Origin: Peptococcaceae bacterium UBA7702
Lineage (GTDB): Bacteria > Bacillota > Dehalobacteriia > UBA7702
Length of the DNA: 64,000 nt
NCBI GenBank assembly: GCA_002482535.1
Contig: DLGE01000001.1
Location: 1,115,539-1,179,538 of the forward strand
Reading direction: 5' to 3'
This document shows, piece after piece, positions 42,811 through 51,210 of the stretch (position 1 is the stretch's first letter; every line of letters begins with the position of its first letter). The notes under the pieces are model-generated. The model made no database searches, was not told where the DNA came from, and saw nothing but the letters and a program-made list of their open reading frames with translations. The translations under genes were made by a program, and so were the position numbers.

Positions 42811-42909
42811 CGTATTTTATCCCTTCACCTTTCTCTGCATTTTTCTTTATTTTAACATATTTTGCATGTAAAAAAAACCTGATTTCAATGAAAAGATACA
42901 CAAAATTCC

Positions 42910-42938
42910 TTGTAAAACATATCACTTTATGCTATATT
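42910..42938 (+). promoter_or_regulatory. sigma-A promoter of the LtaS-like gene
   Basis: TTGTAA (42910-42915), 17 bp, TATATT (42933-42938). A short hairpin TAGGG-ggtat-CCCTA follows in the leader near 42963-42977. Confidence 0.6.
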
Positions 42939-42997
42939 AACGATGATTTAGCCCAAGATTTTAGGGGGTATCCCTATAGAAGGTAAAGTGAATCATC

Positions 42998-45115
42998 ATG
43001 AAAGAAAAACTGCAAAATTTACGTATATTTAACAGACGAAAAAATGAAATCGCAGAGAAAAAAGAGAAGAAGCCGCGTTTCGTAAAAATAGCCAAGTTCA
43101 ACCGAAAACTATTTGATTTTTACATGGCGCACCCACTGATCTTTTACATGATTTGGGCCTTTTTGCTCAATTTCATCATGGAATGTCTCGCCCGGCGCAG
43201 CATCCTCGAAGGCGGCGCTTATCTGCTGCAAAACCCTATTCTGTTCCTCTATAATGTATTGATCATCCTGATGACGCTGTCCATATCGCTCCTGTTCAAA
43301 CGGCGGATCTTTGTCAGTTCCCTCATTTCGCTGATTTGGTTTTTAAGCGCCGTGGCCAACTGCGTACTCCTGGGCTTCCGCACCACGCCCTTCTCCGCCA
43401 TCGACCTGACCATGGTCACCTACGCCCTGAGCATCATCAATATCTACCTTTCCAAGACACAGATCATCCTGATTACCGTCATGGCTTTGCTGATTTTGGC
43501 GCTGATCATCTTCATCGGCGTAAAAGCGCCAAAAGTTAACAGTAAGGTGCGCTACATCAAAGCCCTTGCCGCAGTCATCGCCATGGTGGTCATCGTCGCC
43601 GTGGCGACGGGTACCGCCATTCAGACGCAAATGCTGACTTCCCGCTTCGGCAACCTGGCCGACGCTTACAAAAATTACGGTTTTGCCTACTGTCTCTCCA
43701 ATAGTTTCATTGACAGCGGCATCGATAAACCCCAAGATTACAGCAAAGAAGCCGTGGACGCCATCAATGAAACCGCCAACGCGACCATTGCCGCGGATAC
43801 CACAAAACAACAGACCCCCAATATCATCTTCGTCCAGCTGGAATCGTTCTTTGATCCCAACGAACTCTTAGGGCTTTATTATTCCAGAAATCCCGTGCCC
43901 CATTTTGACCAACTTAAAGAAGACTGCATTTCCGGCTATCTTACCGTACCCACGGTCAGCGCCGGTACCGCCAATACCGAATTTGAAATATTGAGCGGCA
44001 TGAGTTTGAAATATTTCGGCGCCGGAGAATATCCTTATAAAACCGTACTCCTGGATGAAACATGCGAAAGCATCGCTTATAATTTGGAACAACTGGGCTA
44101 CTCCGCCACGGCGATCCACAATAACCGGGCGACGTTTTACGGCAGAGACGAAGTCTACCCCGCCCTCGGTTTCACTACATTCATTTCCAAAGAATACATG
44201 ACCGATTTGGAGTATACTCCGACCAGTTGGGTCAAGGATAAAGTCCTGACCAAAGAGATTCTCAAATCCCTTGAAGCCACGGAAGGCAAAGATTTCGTCT
44301 TTACTGTTTCCGTCCAGGGCCACGGCAAATATCCCACGGAATTTACGGGCAACGAAGATTATAACGTCTACGTCTACGGCGACGCCGACGAAGCCAGAAT
44401 CGCCGGCGTATCCTACCTCGTCAACCAGTTTTATGAGATGGATCAGTTCATCGGCGACCTCGTCGCAACCTTAGCGGATTACGATGAAGACACCGTCCTC
44501 GTGCTCTATGGCGACCATCTACCGGGCCTCGACTTCAGCCCCGACGACATGGCCAATCACAGTATTTTCCAAACCCCATACGTCATCTGGAGTAACTTTG
44601 GCCTCAACGGGGAGGACCGAGATCTCACTTCCTACGAATTGAGCAGCTATGTCTTAAATCTCCTGGGCATCCACGAGGGCGCCATGACCAGATATCAGCA
44701 GGCATCTCTGGACAGCGCTGACTACGGTAGCGGCATGAAAATGCTGGAATACGATATGCTCTACGGAGAGAATTACTCCCACAACGGCGTCAATCCTTAT
44801 GAACTGAAAGTGTTGCAGATGGGCGTCGATGAAATCACCATTTCCGACGCAATGCTCGTCGGCGGGGATCTCTACGTCTTCGGCAGCAACCTCACGGAAG
44901 CCGGCGACGTATACATCAATAACGAAATGAAAAAAACCTCCTACTACAATCCGCAGATGATCGTGGTCCGTGACGCGGAAATCAAAGACGGTGATGTCAT
45001 CTGCGTAAAACAATCCGGCAAGAACAAAAAACCCCTGAGTTCCACCAACGAATTGACTTTCACCTACAGAGAGTTCGAAGCCACCGCCGCGGCAACGGGG
45101 TCCAACAACCGTTAA
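42998..45115 (+). CDS. LTA synthase family (sulfatase-fold) membrane protein
   Basis: 705 residues: a basic cytoplasmic N-terminus, five membrane segments (about 45-215), and an extracellular sulfatase-like domain (about 270-570). NIIFVQLESFFDPNEL holds a metal-ligand Glu, Thr near 323 in AGTANTEFEILSGM is the expected nucleophile, and LYGDHLPGLD supplies the Asp-His pair. A further 130-residue C-terminal part looks like an Ig/IPT-type surface domain (LYVFGSNLTEAGDVYINN). LtaS-like enzymes transfer glycerol phosphate from phosphatidylglycerol to a glycolipid or polymer. Specificity is not determinable. Confidence 0.85.
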   Translation: MKEKLQNLRIFNRRKNEIAEKKEKKPRFVKIAKFNRKLFDFYMAHPLIFYMIWAFLLNFIMECLARRSILEGGAYLLQNPILFLYNVLIILMTLSISLLFKRRIFVSSLISLIWFLSAVANCVLLGFRTTPFSAIDLTMVTYALSIINIYLSKTQIILITVMALLILALIIFIGVKAPKVNSKVRYIKALAAVIAMVVIVAVATGTAIQTQMLTSRFGNLADAYKNYGFAYCLSNSFIDSGIDKPQDYSKEAVDAINETANATIAADTTKQQTPNIIFVQLESFFDPNELLGLYYSRNPVPHFDQLKEDCISGYLTVPTVSAGTANTEFEILSGMSLKYFGAGEYPYKTVLLDETCESIAYNLEQLGYSATAIHNNRATFYGRDEVYPALGFTTFISKEYMTDLEYTPTSWVKDKVLTKEILKSLEATEGKDFVFTVSVQGHGKYPTEFTGNEDYNVYVYGDADEARIAGVSYLVNQFYEMDQFIGDLVATLADYDEDTVLVLYGDHLPGLDFSPDDMANHSIFQTPYVIWSNFGLNGEDRDLTSYELSSYVLNLLGIHEGAMTRYQQASLDSADYGSGMKMLEYDMLYGENYSHNGVNPYELKVLQMGVDEITISDAMLVGGDLYVFGSNLTEAGDVYINNEMKKTSYYNPQMIVVRDAEIKDGDVICVKQSGKNKKPLSSTNELTFTYREFEATAAATGSNNR

Positions 45116-45153
45116 CCGCGAAATCAAACAAAGGCAATGAGAAGATAGAGCAA

Positions 45154-45183
45154 AAGAGCCGTTCAGTTTTCTGAACGGCTCTT
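45154..45183. terminator. bidirectional intrinsic terminator
   Basis: 13-bp stem AAGAGCCGTTCAG (45154-45166)/CTGAACGGCTCTT (45171-45183), loop TTTT, between convergent genes. Confidence 0.85.
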
Positions 45184-45214
45184 ATCTATATCCAAAAACA
45201 TATTCTTTTCGCCG

Positions 45215-46039
45215 TTATTTCAGGGCGGTAACGATCCATCTGCCCTCGCCATAGCAGGTATATATCCGCAATGCCTGCCGGTCATAGGATGCGGTAACAA
45301 ACCGTGTACCCGTATTTACGCCGATATAGTCTTTACCGTCCGCCGAGATGACCGCTTCTTCACTGACGATCACCGTATAGGCAGTCAAGTTTCCGTTCAG
45401 ATTCAAGGTGATTTCATCACCAACGGCGGTACGATACAAGCTGCCGATGGTATTGGTGCGATGCCCAGATATCATGATGTCCTTTGTACCGAAATATGTT
45501 TTGAAAAAGCTCAAATCACAAACAGCATTGTAAGTGTCAACATTCGTTTGGTTCAACTCCGTCAAAGCAAAAGGAATGACAAGATTGGCGCTGGGAATGC
45601 ATAGGGAATTGTTCTCCGCCGTCAGTTTGTCAAGTACTTCCGTTTCCCCGTGGCCACAGGTTGTGCAGGTTCTCTTTTGCAAACCGTAATCATTGACCGT
45701 GGGGGCGGTGACCGTTTCCCAGGAGCCGAAAGTATGGTTGACACAAGTTTGCGCCGAGTCCGCCGCCGATTCTTGAGCCGTCTCTGTTGTCGTCGCAGGA
45801 GCGGTTTCGGACGCTGTTGTTTGAACCGCCGCATTCACTGCGTCCGTCGTCATGGCAGTACTATCTTTGACTTTTGTCGTAACAGCGTCTTTTTGGGCCA
45901 CCGTCATAGCATGATTATTTTGCACCGCTGCGGCGGGCTGCCGCCAGAACATCATCCCCGCCGCCATATCGGCAAAAGTGATCAAAAAAGCGCTGATGAA
46001 AAGAATTGTAAAAACAAGGCGAAGCCATTTCTTCTTCAT
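45215..46039 (-). CDS. sortase-like membrane-anchored protein with a Cys-rich insert
   Basis: 274 residues. Signal anchor (about 7-25), Ala/Thr-rich linker (about 35-97), a small Cys/His module (about 99-137: CVNHTFGSWETVTAP, RTCTTCGHGETEVL) of the kind common in clostridial surface proteins, then a sortase-like domain with the full triad: His193 (MISGHRTNT), Cys262 (YTCYGEGRW) and Arg267. Sortases cleave and transfer LPXTG-like proteins; the class is uncertain. ATG at 46039 fits GGGGGTGG five nt upstream. No LPXTG substrate gene is in the window. Confidence 0.75.
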   Translation of the reverse strand: MKKKWLRLVFTILFISAFLITFADMAAGMMFWRQPAAAVQNNHAMTVAQKDAVTTKVKDSTAMTTDAVNAAVQTTASETAPATTTETAQESAADSAQTCVNHTFGSWETVTAPTVNDYGLQKRTCTTCGHGETEVLDKLTAENNSLCIPSANLVIPFALTELNQTNVDTYNAVCDLSFFKTYFGTKDIMISGHRTNTIGSLYRTAVGDEITLNLNGNLTAYTVIVSEEAVISADGKDYIGVNTGTRFVTASYDRQALRIYTCYGEGRWIVTALK

Positions 46040-46454
46040 AAATGCCACCCCCATCCGCTATAGCATGAAATAAACACCATCCTTAAACTTGTTTTCATAC
46101 TGAAAAATGATAGCGAAGCCAAAAAAAGAAAAGCGCAGAATTGATGACGATCCATCTCAACTCATGCGCTTGCTATAATCAGTTTAAGAAAATATCTAAG
46201 ATATTAAGATATAATGAGAAAACTGGCGCTGCATTACCTGAGATGACGAGAAGCTATTTCAGCGACCAAAACACTGTCCGACAAATCACGATGAATCGAT
46301 TGGTTCTACCAAGGTGAAAATCTCTGCCCTTTGCCATGTTATTTGCGAATGATCCGAAAAAGTTATCTGCCTTTCTCAAATAACTCATGCGCATTTTGCT
46401 GTGACACGCTGCAAACGCTGCGATCCGATGCTCCTACTTTGCCTTATCGGCAGC
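46040..46454. other. AT-rich intergenic DNA, no supported gene
   Basis: About 400 nt. The string ACTCATGCGC occurs twice (near 46159 and 46386) and AT-rich ATATCTAAGATATTAAGATAT-like sequence lies near 46193-46212. No start signals with coding frames; probably decayed sequence. Confidence 0.4.
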
Positions 46455-46655
46455 TTACAGCAGCACGCTTAGAGCGACAGTCACGATGAACACGACAAAA
46501 AACAGGGCGGCCATTGTTTTGATCAACATCTTGTTTGTCAGTTTCTTATTTTCATTACACTTTAGTTGGTATTCATTTTTAAAATAGCTTTTTCCATGAA
46601 CCAACTTTCTGTCGATATTATACTCTTGTACTTCATATCTGTATTTTTCGTTCGA
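46455..46655 (-). pseudogene. open frame for a tail-anchored small protein, start codon unclear
   Basis: 67 codons open on the minus strand between stops. The encoded chain is hydrophilic (NIDRKLVHGKSYFKNEYQ) and then ends in a typical membrane segment (MAALFFVVFIVTVALSVLL). No ATG occurs before the membrane part; a TTG in RKLVHG lacks a good ribosome binding site. Upstream lies TATAAT-containing AT-rich DNA. It may be a real gene with an unusual start or the end of a decayed gene. Confidence 0.35.
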
Positions 46656-46764
46656 TTATTTATTATAATTAAAATATTTTAAAATTTTATACAAAAAATA
46701 TTGCCTCACATCGGGAAATCCTTTCAACTTCATCAAAAAGAAGTTATCTCATAAAAAACTCTGC

Positions 46765-46812
46765 AAACGTAAAACCACCCATCAAACGAATGGTGGGTGG
46801 TTTTACGTTTAC
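46765..46812 (-). terminator. strong terminator hairpin
   Basis: 17-bp perfect stem (46765-46781 with 46794-46810; AAACGTAAAACC.../...GGTTTTACGTTT), loop of 12 nt, adjacent to the stop of the small membrane protein gene. Confidence 0.75.
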
Positions 46813-46816
46813 TTTA

Positions 46817-46990
46817 TCATTGATTTGATTTTCTGTCGTTATCATTGCCCGGCGGCGTGGTTTCACAAGCTGTTTTGTCATCATAGGAACAACGGCGGCA
46901 GCTGCCGCAGCTGCTCCGTCTTTTTAGGGAATACACCGTCATAGCAATGATCAGAGCAAGAAAAATGATGGCGACGATTACCGTACTCAT
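46817..46990 (-). CDS. small Cys-rich single-span membrane protein, FeoB-associated type
   Basis: 57 residues. N-terminal membrane segment (MSTVIVAIIFLALIIAMTVY), then basic/Cys-rich SSCGSCRRCSYDD and a polar tail. This is the layout of the FeoB-associated Cys-rich membrane protein family, thought to aid ferrous iron uptake, but no feoA/feoB lies nearby. GGAGGTG five nt before ATG at 46990; a 7-codon longer start is rejected. Confidence 0.65.
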   Translation of the reverse strand: MSTVIVAIIFLALIIAMTVYSLKRRSSCGSCRRCSYDDKTACETTPPGNDNDRKSNQ

Positions 46991-47193
46991 CTTTTCACCT
47001 CCACGCCCCAAAGATTTCGATGCGGCCGCTTCGATATCAATACCGTAACATACTTCACGAAAACCGTCAACCTAAAGTGGCCCAAAGGGTCTTCACCGGC
47101 AACGTAAATCTTCCGTGCTGCGCCGCCCTGGGTTTCCGGCAACCTGATATCCATCTGAAGAGATAAGGTTACCTGCCCATTGATCCAGTTTCT

Positions 47194-48279
47194 TTACTTC
47201 AGGAAAGCCTCCACTTCATCCTTGCGGGAGAAGAGGGTGCAGCCGCCGGTGTGCTCCGCCAAGAGCATGCCGCTGCCTTGCAGATGCGTGAACAAACCAG
47301 AGCTCATAGCCTCTAAAAGCGTGCCGTCTTTGACATTATAATCGGAATAAGGGGAGAAGGGACAGGGTTCCGCCCCACCTTTGGCATTGATATGGAAAAA
47401 TCCGCGGCCCGCCGCCAAGCAGCCGCCGCTTTCCTCCTCATCGCCGGGGAAAGCAAGCAGAACCATGTCTTGATCGGAACTGCGCAGAGTCAGCAGGCGT
47501 TCGCCAAAGCGCAGCCGATCCTCTGCCGCAAAAGCCAGCTGATCCTGGTCTCCGCCAAAGGGTACGTATTCCACATAAATCACGGCTTTACAGCCTTTGG
47601 CTTTTAGTTGGCGAAGAAATGCGGCGGAAGTCACTTCCTCGGCATTCTCCGTGGTAACGGTAACCGAAACGCCAAAAAGAATCCCACTCTTGGTCAAGCG
47701 GTCCATGACACAAAGCAGTTTTTCGTAAACGCCGCGGCCCCGCCGCCTGTCGGTAAAGTTCTCCTGTCCTTCCAGGCTGATCATGGGAATGAGGTTCCTA
47801 CAGCGGTCGAAGAGCGTATAGAGGTCGTCGTCAAAGAGGAGGCCGTTGGTGAAAACAGGGAAGAGGATGGCGGGAATCTCCCCTGCCGCGGTCAGCACAT
47901 CTTTACGCAAAAGCGGTTCGCCACCGGCAAGCAGAATAAAACTGATGCCCAAGGTTTCCGCCTCGCGAAAAATGCTCCGCCACTGGGCAGCCGTCAAAAC
48001 ACCGTCGTTCTCTTTTTCGCCGCAACCTTGATTTTCTATGGCATAACAACCGGCACAGCGCAGATTGCACCTGCTTGTGATAGAGGCGATGAGAAATGGA
48101 GGAATGTGTTCCCCCCGGGTTTCCGCCTCCTGGCGGCGCTTCTCCGCTTTATGGCTGGCTCTGGCGAACCGCGCCATAAAAAGAGCAGCTTTGGGGTTGC
48201 TCAAGGTGGCTTTGAGCGCCTCTTTCACAACGCCCTCCACCCCTTGGGCCAAATATTGTGCCAAATCGAATTGTTCCAT
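47194..48279 (-). CDS. radical SAM protein
   Basis: 361 residues. Cys71, Cys75 and Cys78 (TSRCNLRCAGCYA) bind the SAM cluster, after a helical 60-residue N-terminal part. The C-terminal region has GGAEPCPFSPYSD and GGCTLF, a short SPASM-like Cys set. Such proteins resemble PqqE/heme-d1/tungsten-cofactor enzymes, but no peptide substrate is adjacent. It follows a GNAT-like fragment and DUF5714 gene on the same strand; function unknown. Confidence 0.85.
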   Translation of the reverse strand: MEQFDLAQYLAQGVEGVVKEALKATLSNPKAALFMARFARASHKAEKRRQEAETRGEHIPPFLIASITSRCNLRCAGCYAIENQGCGEKENDGVLTAAQWRSIFREAETLGISFILLAGGEPLLRKDVLTAAGEIPAILFPVFTNGLLFDDDLYTLFDRCRNLIPMISLEGQENFTDRRRGRGVYEKLLCVMDRLTKSGILFGVSVTVTTENAEEVTSAAFLRQLKAKGCKAVIYVEYVPFGGDQDQLAFAAEDRLRFGERLLTLRSSDQDMVLLAFPGDEEESGGCLAAGRGFFHINAKGGAEPCPFSPYSDYNVKDGTLLEAMSSGLFTHLQGSGMLLAEHTGGCTLFSRKDEVEAFLK

Positions 48280-48315
48280 GTACCGATAATCCCACCCTGA
48301 CGTTGAGGGGCTCCA

Positions 48316-48438
48316 TCACATCAGAGATTCCCTTTCCTCCGTATATTCATTTATGCTGACCTGATCTTTTCGAAATCCGCCCTTTCTGTAAAAAGCGGCG
48401 TTCTCGTTTTTTACATACATAGAGACGCGGCCAATCAT
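48316..48438 (-). pseudogene. 40-residue GNAT acetyltransferase C-terminal fragment
   Basis: ATG overlaps the stop of the preceding DUF5714 gene (ATGA). The sequence VSMYVKNENAAFYRKGGFRKD matches the end of the GNAT acetyl-CoA fold (N-x-x-A-x-x-x-Y-x-x-x-G-F). The acetyl-CoA loop is missing, so this is probably a remnant; a translated small protein is possible. Confidence 0.45.
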
Positions 48439-49142
48439 GAGTGCTCCTTTTTATGGGGAAAAAAGGGACAGCGTTTTTTGAGACACTGAGCATTCCTTTT
48501 GTAAAAAGAACAGACAATTCCTTCCGCTTCCTTTTCCATGGCAACGTTAAAATGCGCTTTCACATAATCAACGGCGGTTTCAATGGCAAGAAACGTATTG
48601 CGCTTACAACAGCGGGGGCCGCCAAGCTCACCGATTTTCGCCAGCACCGCCGCGGTCATCAGATTTGCTTTGCCCCACTCGTCTTCTGAAAGAGGAGTAG
48701 CTTCGGAAATGATGCTGATAAACATACCGGCAGAAATTGCCGCTCCGCAGCACCCCCAAAAACCACAGGCGCCGCCGGGGACGTTTTTACCTCGAACTTC
48801 CATTTCCTGTAAGGCTTTTTCCAACTCAATCTGACCGCCAGCGTTTTTATATGCCGTCAGTAAGGCCGCGCCCACCAAAACGTGATGTTCCGGACCGTGC
48901 ATGTGAATGAAATCATGCCTCATCAATCCCATAGCAATACGGCTGGGATTTTTGCTTTTGCTGTGCAAACAGATGGTTTTGATCAAGGCCACGCCGTTGC
49001 CGTGACAATCGTCGCAAACAAAATGTTTTTCCAGGCAACACGCTTTGCTCAAAACTGTTTTACCGCAAACCGCACATCGCATTTCCTTCGATTCATTCGT
49101 ATATACCAACGGTTTTCCGCAAATCAAACATTCTTCCGCCAT
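48435..49142 (-). CDS. DUF5714 family Cys-rich protein
   Basis: 235 residues with many Cys: N-terminal zinc-ribbon-like CLICGKPLVY, CAVCGKTV and CDDCHG, middle GACGFWGCCGAAISAGMF, and C-terminal RCCKRNTF, CSFYKRNAQCLKKRCPFF. Matches the DUF5714 family, often next to radical SAM or methanogenesis-type genes; no biochemical role known. AAGGAG about 12 nt upstream of ATG. Followed by the GNAT fragment and the radical SAM gene. Confidence 0.8.
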   Translation of the reverse strand: MAEECLICGKPLVYTNESKEMRCAVCGKTVLSKACCLEKHFVCDDCHGNGVALIKTICLHSKSKNPSRIAMGLMRHDFIHMHGPEHHVLVGAALLTAYKNAGGQIELEKALQEMEVRGKNVPGGACGFWGCCGAAISAGMFISIISEATPLSEDEWGKANLMTAAVLAKIGELGGPRCCKRNTFLAIETAVDYVKAHFNVAMEKEAEGIVCSFYKRNAQCLKKRCPFFPHKKEHS

Positions 49143-49161
49143 ATGCTTAAAGGACTCCTTT

Positions 49162-49905
49162 TCATTTTGATGCGCAATAAACGGCGATGGCTTCGCTGAT
49201 TAACTGCGCGGTACCGTCTCCGTAAGCGTCAATGCTCTTTGTAAAACGCTCATCGGCAGTGTACATCTGACCGAGACCGGCCAAAATCTCTTTGGTGCAT
49301 GCATAATGATATTTTGTAATATGGTCTTGCCACTTTTTCACCAATGCCTGCACGTTCCGGTCAGCCGGGTCAACATCGCGATACCCGGCAAACGCGGAGA
49401 AAATCTCTCCGGCCTCTTCGGCCATGGCAACTTTTTCAGCCTTGCCGTAAGACGCGTACTTTTCCTGACTTTCTTTGTAAGCTGCGGTTTTCCCCCAACG
49501 TTGGGCCGCTTCGGCGGCGTATTGCTTTTTTACCGCGTCGATATCGGCAGCGGTGATTTTTTGTTCTTTCATCTCAACTCCTCCTAACGTATCTTCCACC
49601 AGAGAGATCAACTCATCCAGGTGGCGGCGCTTTAAAAGCAGCAATGCACGGTGCTTTTGTAAAGCGTCGGTCTTATCATAATCGGGGCGGCAGAGCATCG
49701 TAGCGATTTCCTTCAATGAAAACTCCAGTTCCCGGTAGAAGATGATCTGTTGCAGCCGTTCTATGGCCATATCATCATAATAACGGTAGCCGGCTGCACT
49801 GACTCTTGCGGGTTTCAGAATTCCGATCTCGTCATAATAACGGAGCGTGCGCACGCTGATGCCGAAGAGATTCGCCGTTTCACTGATGGAAAGATGCAAT
49901 TTCAT
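49162..49905 (-). CDS. MerR-family regulator with TipAS-like C-terminal domain
   Basis: 247 residues. MerR HTH (about 1-70: ISETANLFGISVRTLRYYDEIGILKP), coiled coil (about 85-112), then a helical TipAS-like domain (QEKYASYGKAEKVAMAEEAGEIFSAF and KYHYACTKEILAGLGQMYTADERFTKSID). TipA proteins bind drugs and activate export genes. ATG at 49905 has AAGG five nt upstream; a TTG 12 nt earlier is less likely. Upstream of DUF5714 on the same strand, 19 nt apart. Confidence 0.88.
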   Translation of the reverse strand: MKLHLSISETANLFGISVRTLRYYDEIGILKPARVSAAGYRYYDDMAIERLQQIIFYRELEFSLKEIATMLCRPDYDKTDALQKHRALLLLKRRHLDELISLVEDTLGGVEMKEQKITAADIDAVKKQYAAEAAQRWGKTAAYKESQEKYASYGKAEKVAMAEEAGEIFSAFAGYRDVDPADRNVQALVKKWQDHITKYHYACTKEILAGLGQMYTADERFTKSIDAYGDGTAQLISEAIAVYCASK

Positions 49906-49969
49906 CACCGCCTTCAAAGTAAAGATACGGCATAACGCAACGTCAGAGTCAAGAGTTTTTTATAAAATC

Positions 49970-51133
49970 TTAAATCAGACCGCTGTCCCCGATGAGGACG
50001 GTCACTTCTTCAAGGATTTCCGCAGGTTGGGTCAGGGCAAAGCGGACGTAACCCTCGCCGCAAGGGCCGAAGGCGATTCCCGGTGTACAGACCACGCCAG
50101 TTTTTTCCAAAAGCAACCCGGCAAAAACTTCGGAGGAATCATATTGCGGCGGGATTTTGGCAAATACAAACATGGTACCCATACTATTTTCGACGGGCCA
50201 ACCGATTTGACACAAACCGCCGCATAGTGCATCACGCCGCTTTTTATAGGCCATGCGCTGGGTTTCCACAAAGTCCAGGGGACCGCTGAGGGCCGCCACG
50301 GCGGCTCTTTGCACCGGGTAGAAAACGCCGAAATCCAATTGACTGCGGAGCAGGGAAAGGGCCTCCACCAGCTCCCTATTGCCGATAAAGAAGGAGATGC
50401 GGGCGCCACAAAGATCAAAGGTCTTACTCAAGGAAAAGAACTCCGCCCCCACTTCTTTGGCGTCGGGCAGAGAAAGAAAAGAATAGCCTGGATCCTCCGT
50501 AAAGATGATATCGGGATAGGCGTTGTCGTTGATGATATAAAAATCATATTTTTTGGCGTATTCGATTAGTTCTTCATAGAAAGATTTCGGCGCAACAGCA
50601 CCGGTGGGGTTGGTGGGATAGGATACGACGATATACTTGGTTCTTTCGTAAACTGCCGGGGGAATATCGGCCAGCACCGGTAAAAAGCCGTTTTCCCTTA
50701 ACAGCGGATAATGGACGATTTCCCCGCCGCCAAGATGTGCTCCGGCCTCAAAAACAGGATAGCCTGGATCCGGCAGCAGCACCACGTCGCCAGGGTTGCA
50801 AAGGGCCATGCCCAGATGGCCCATACCTTCCTGGGTACCGTGAACCGCCATGATTTCAGCGTGGTTTAAAGTCACGCCGAAGCGCTTTTTATAGTAATTG
50901 GCGACGGCCTCGAGGACATCGGGGAAGTCCCGCAGAGCGTATTTGTAAGAAGCTGGCTTTAAAGCACTTTGGGCCAGCGCTGCCATGACGTGTTCTTGAG
51001 GGGGAAAGTCCGGCGTGCCGACGGAAAGATTATAAATCTTGCGTCCCGCCGCCACCATTTCCACTACTTTTTTATTGATCTTAATGAAAATTCCCTCTTC
51101 AAAAAAGTCCAGCCGTTTGGCTTTTGCAGTCAT
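49970..51133 (-). CDS. class I/II PLP-dependent aminotransferase
   Basis: 387 residues. YPTNPTGAV, PLP-lysine in SLSKTFDLCGAR, and the substrate carboxylate Arg in GEGYVRFALT. Closest in look to the DapL/alanine aminotransferase-like group (N-terminal KINKKVVEMVAAGRKIYNLSVGTPDFPP), so LL-diaminopimelate, aspartate or aromatic amino acids are possible substrates; not resolved. Single gene with its own start. Confidence 0.85.
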   Translation of the reverse strand: MTAKAKRLDFFEEGIFIKINKKVVEMVAAGRKIYNLSVGTPDFPPQEHVMAALAQSALKPASYKYALRDFPDVLEAVANYYKKRFGVTLNHAEIMAVHGTQEGMGHLGMALCNPGDVVLLPDPGYPVFEAGAHLGGGEIVHYPLLRENGFLPVLADIPPAVYERTKYIVVSYPTNPTGAVAPKSFYEELIEYAKKYDFYIINDNAYPDIIFTEDPGYSFLSLPDAKEVGAEFFSLSKTFDLCGARISFFIGNRELVEALSLLRSQLDFGVFYPVQRAAVAALSGPLDFVETQRMAYKKRRDALCGGLCQIGWPVENSMGTMFVFAKIPPQYDSSEVFAGLLLEKTGVVCTPGIAFGPCGEGYVRFALTQPAEILEEVTVLIGDSGLI

Positions 51134-51210
51134 TCCAATCGCCCCTTAGCAAATAATATATCATATTTTAGCCCATTTTTCTCTCCTTTGCAAGGGTTTA
51201 CCGATCTATC

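Noticed and set aside
47012..47193. Possible small gene between the Cys-rich membrane protein and radical SAM genes
   Set aside because: No frame with a start signal; only a weak inverted repeat near 47130-47175.
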